Source: Candidatus Pelagibacter sp. (GTDB taxonomy: Bacteria > Pseudomonadota > Alphaproteobacteria > Pelagibacterales > Pelagibacteraceae). From it: a stretch of DNA of 6,728 bases. This document shows, one piece after another, positions 5,533 to 6,728 of the stretch (positions within the stretch are counted from its first letter, which is position 1; each line of letters begins with the position of its first letter). Both the position numbers and the translations under genes were made by a program. Below the pieces are notes generated by a model. The model was given only the letters and a program-made list of their open reading frames with translations, was not told the origin of the DNA and did no database searches. The stretch spans positions 1-6,728 of the forward strand of contig PAFP01000051.1 of the NCBI GenBank assembly GCA_002704185.1, in the 5' to 3' direction.

Positions 5533-6728
5533 ATGACCAATCAATTAACTGGTGCAGAGATAGTTTTTAAAGCGCTCGAGGAACATGGAGTCGAGTATAT
5601 ATTTGGTTATCCTGGTGGTGCAGTATTGCCGATGTATGACCAAATTTCAAAACAAAAAAAAATAAAACATATTTTAGTAAGGCACGAGCAAGGCGCAGGG
5701 CACGCAGCAGAAGGTTATGCAAGATCTTCTGGTAAACCTGGAATAATTCTTGTCACTTCAGGACCAGGTGCAACAAATACAGTAACCGCACTTACTGATG
5801 CTTACATGGACTCAGTGCCTTTGGTTTGTATAACTGGTCAAGTCCCTACACATTTAATAGGAACAGATGCATTTCAAGAGTGTGATACAACAGGAATTAC
5901 TAGACCATGCACAAAACACAACTGGTTAATCAAAGATGTAAATAAAATTGCGGAAACAGTTCATAAAGCTTTTCATATTGCGACAACGGGAAGACCTGGC
6001 CCAGTTTTAATTGATATTCCAAAAGATATTCAATTTCAAAAAGGAATTTATAAATCTTTTAAAGATATTGATATTGATAATAAAAAAAAAGTTATTAGTT
6101 CCGATCTAACAAACATTGAAAAAGCAGTCGAAATGATTGTTAAATCCGCTAAACCAATATTTTATACAGGCGGAGGAGTTATAAATTCTGGGCCTGAAGC
6201 ATCTAAAGCTTTAAGAGAATTAGTAAAACTGTCTGGGTTTCCAGTAACATCTACTTTGCAGGGACTCGGAGCAATACCAGGCGATGACCCTCAATTTTTA
6301 GGTATGTTAGGAATGCACGGTACTTATGAAGCAAACAATGCAATGCATGATTGTGATTTATTAATAAATATCGGAGCAAGATTTGATGATAGGATTACAG
6401 GAAGAGTTGATGCCTTTTCACCTCATTCTAAAAAAATTCATATAGATATAGATCCATCATCAATAAATAAAATTGTAAAAGCAGATCTATCAATTGTAGG
6501 AGATTCTTTAACAGTAATTGCTGAAATGGTAAAAATTCTTAAGACAAAATATTCAAATTTTAACAGTTCGAATAAAGAAAAAATAAGTAGTTGGTGGGGT
6601 CAAATTGAAACCTGGAGAAAGAAAAAATCTTTATCATACAAAAAAGACAATAATTTAATTATGCCTCAACAAGCAGTAGAGAGACTTTACGAGCTTACAA
6701 AAAAACAAGATACTTTTATTACAACTGA
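5533..6728 (+). CDS. ilvB: Acetolactate synthase (AHAS) large subunit, 3' end cut off by window
   Basis: This is the thiamine-diphosphate and FAD enzyme of the first common step of valine, leucine and isoleucine synthesis: two pyruvate give acetolactate, or pyruvate plus 2-oxobutyrate gives acetohydroxybutyrate. The frame is open from ATG 5533 to the last base, giving 398 codons of an expected 560-590. The PYR domain shows IFGYPGGAVLPMYD (23-36), RHEQGAGHAAEGYA (50-63) with catalytic Glu52, and TSGPGATN (75-82). Further on come GTDAFQE (110-116) and GITRPCTKHNWL (121-132). The central FAD-binding domain contains YTGGGV (211-216), FLGMLGMHGTYEAN (255-268) and IGARFDDRITGR (280-291). The C-terminal ThDP-pyrophosphate domain has only begun (MPQQAVERLY, 377-386); its GDG...N motif lies outside. 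The regulatory subunit gene ilvH probably follows. Naming is ilvB or ilvI depending on convention. Confidence 0.96.
   Translation, partial: MTNQLTGAEIVFKALEEHGVEYIFGYPGGAVLPMYDQISKQKKIKHILVRHEQGAGHAAEGYARSSGKPGIILVTSGPGATNTVTALTDAYMDSVPLVCITGQVPTHLIGTDAFQECDTTGITRPCTKHNWLIKDVNKIAETVHKAFHIATTGRPGPVLIDIPKDIQFQKGIYKSFKDIDIDNKKKVISSDLTNIEKAVEMIVKSAKPIFYTGGGVINSGPEASKALRELVKLSGFPVTSTLQGLGAIPGDDPQFLGMLGMHGTYEANNAMHDCDLLINIGARFDDRITGRVDAFSPHSKKIHIDIDPSSINKIVKADLSIVGDSLTVIAEMVKILKTKYSNFNSSNKEKISSWWGQIETWRKKKSLSYKKDNNLIMPQQAVERLYELTKKQDTFITT

Noticed and set aside
5494..5552. CCAGTT (5494-5499) and AACTGG (5547-5552) could pair around the ilvB ribosome binding site, suggesting an attenuator or translational switch
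   Set aside because: The stem is only 6 bp with a loop of 47 nt, and there is no leader peptide with branched-chain codons and no U-tract terminator. Such matches arise easily by chance.

Overview
This is an AT-rich window, densely packed with genes, from the chromosome of what is most likely an alphaproteobacterium with a streamlined genome. Three things point that way: intergenic gaps of a few bases or none, heavy use of Lys, Asn and Ile codons ending in A or T, and a gene order (mrp, hflK, hflC, DUF2065, degP, miaA, ilvB) that resembles alphaproteobacterial chromosomes. The SAR11/Pelagibacterales group is my best guess. It rests on composition and gene order only, because there is no rRNA or other taxonomic marker here.

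Layout: positions 3-56 hold the last 17 codons of an unidentified + strand gene that runs in from the left. Its end overlaps the end of mrp, which lies on the minus strand (49-864) and encodes a short, cysteine-free Mrp/ApbC-type P-loop ATPase. A 75-96 bp divergent spacer, depending on the hflK start, separates mrp from a run of + strand genes that fills the rest of the window: hflK, hflC, a 61-residue DUF2065 membrane protein, a periplasmic DegP/HtrA protease, miaA, and the first two thirds of the acetolactate synthase large subunit gene (cut by the window end). The internal junctions are a 1-nt overlap, a 9-nt gap, a 4-nt ATGA overlap, a 7-nt gap and a 40-nt gap, so co-transcription of the whole set is likely.

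How the genes work together: HflK and HflC form the SPFH-family complex that surrounds and modulates the membrane protease FtsH (not encoded here). DUF2065 is a small membrane protein that often accompanies them. DegP degrades misfolded proteins on the periplasmic side. These four form a membrane and envelope protein quality-control block. MiaA (tRNA A37 prenylation) and acetolactate synthase (branched-chain amino acid synthesis) follow as housekeeping genes.

I see no mobile element, CRISPR array, tRNA/rRNA gene, phage gene, toxin-antitoxin pair or defence system, and no sign of a novel system. The points most worth a second look are the Mrp protein without cysteines or a DUF59 domain, the compact hflKC-DUF2065-degP unit, and the uncharacterised DUF2065 protein. 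No non-coding stretch exceeds 100 bases.
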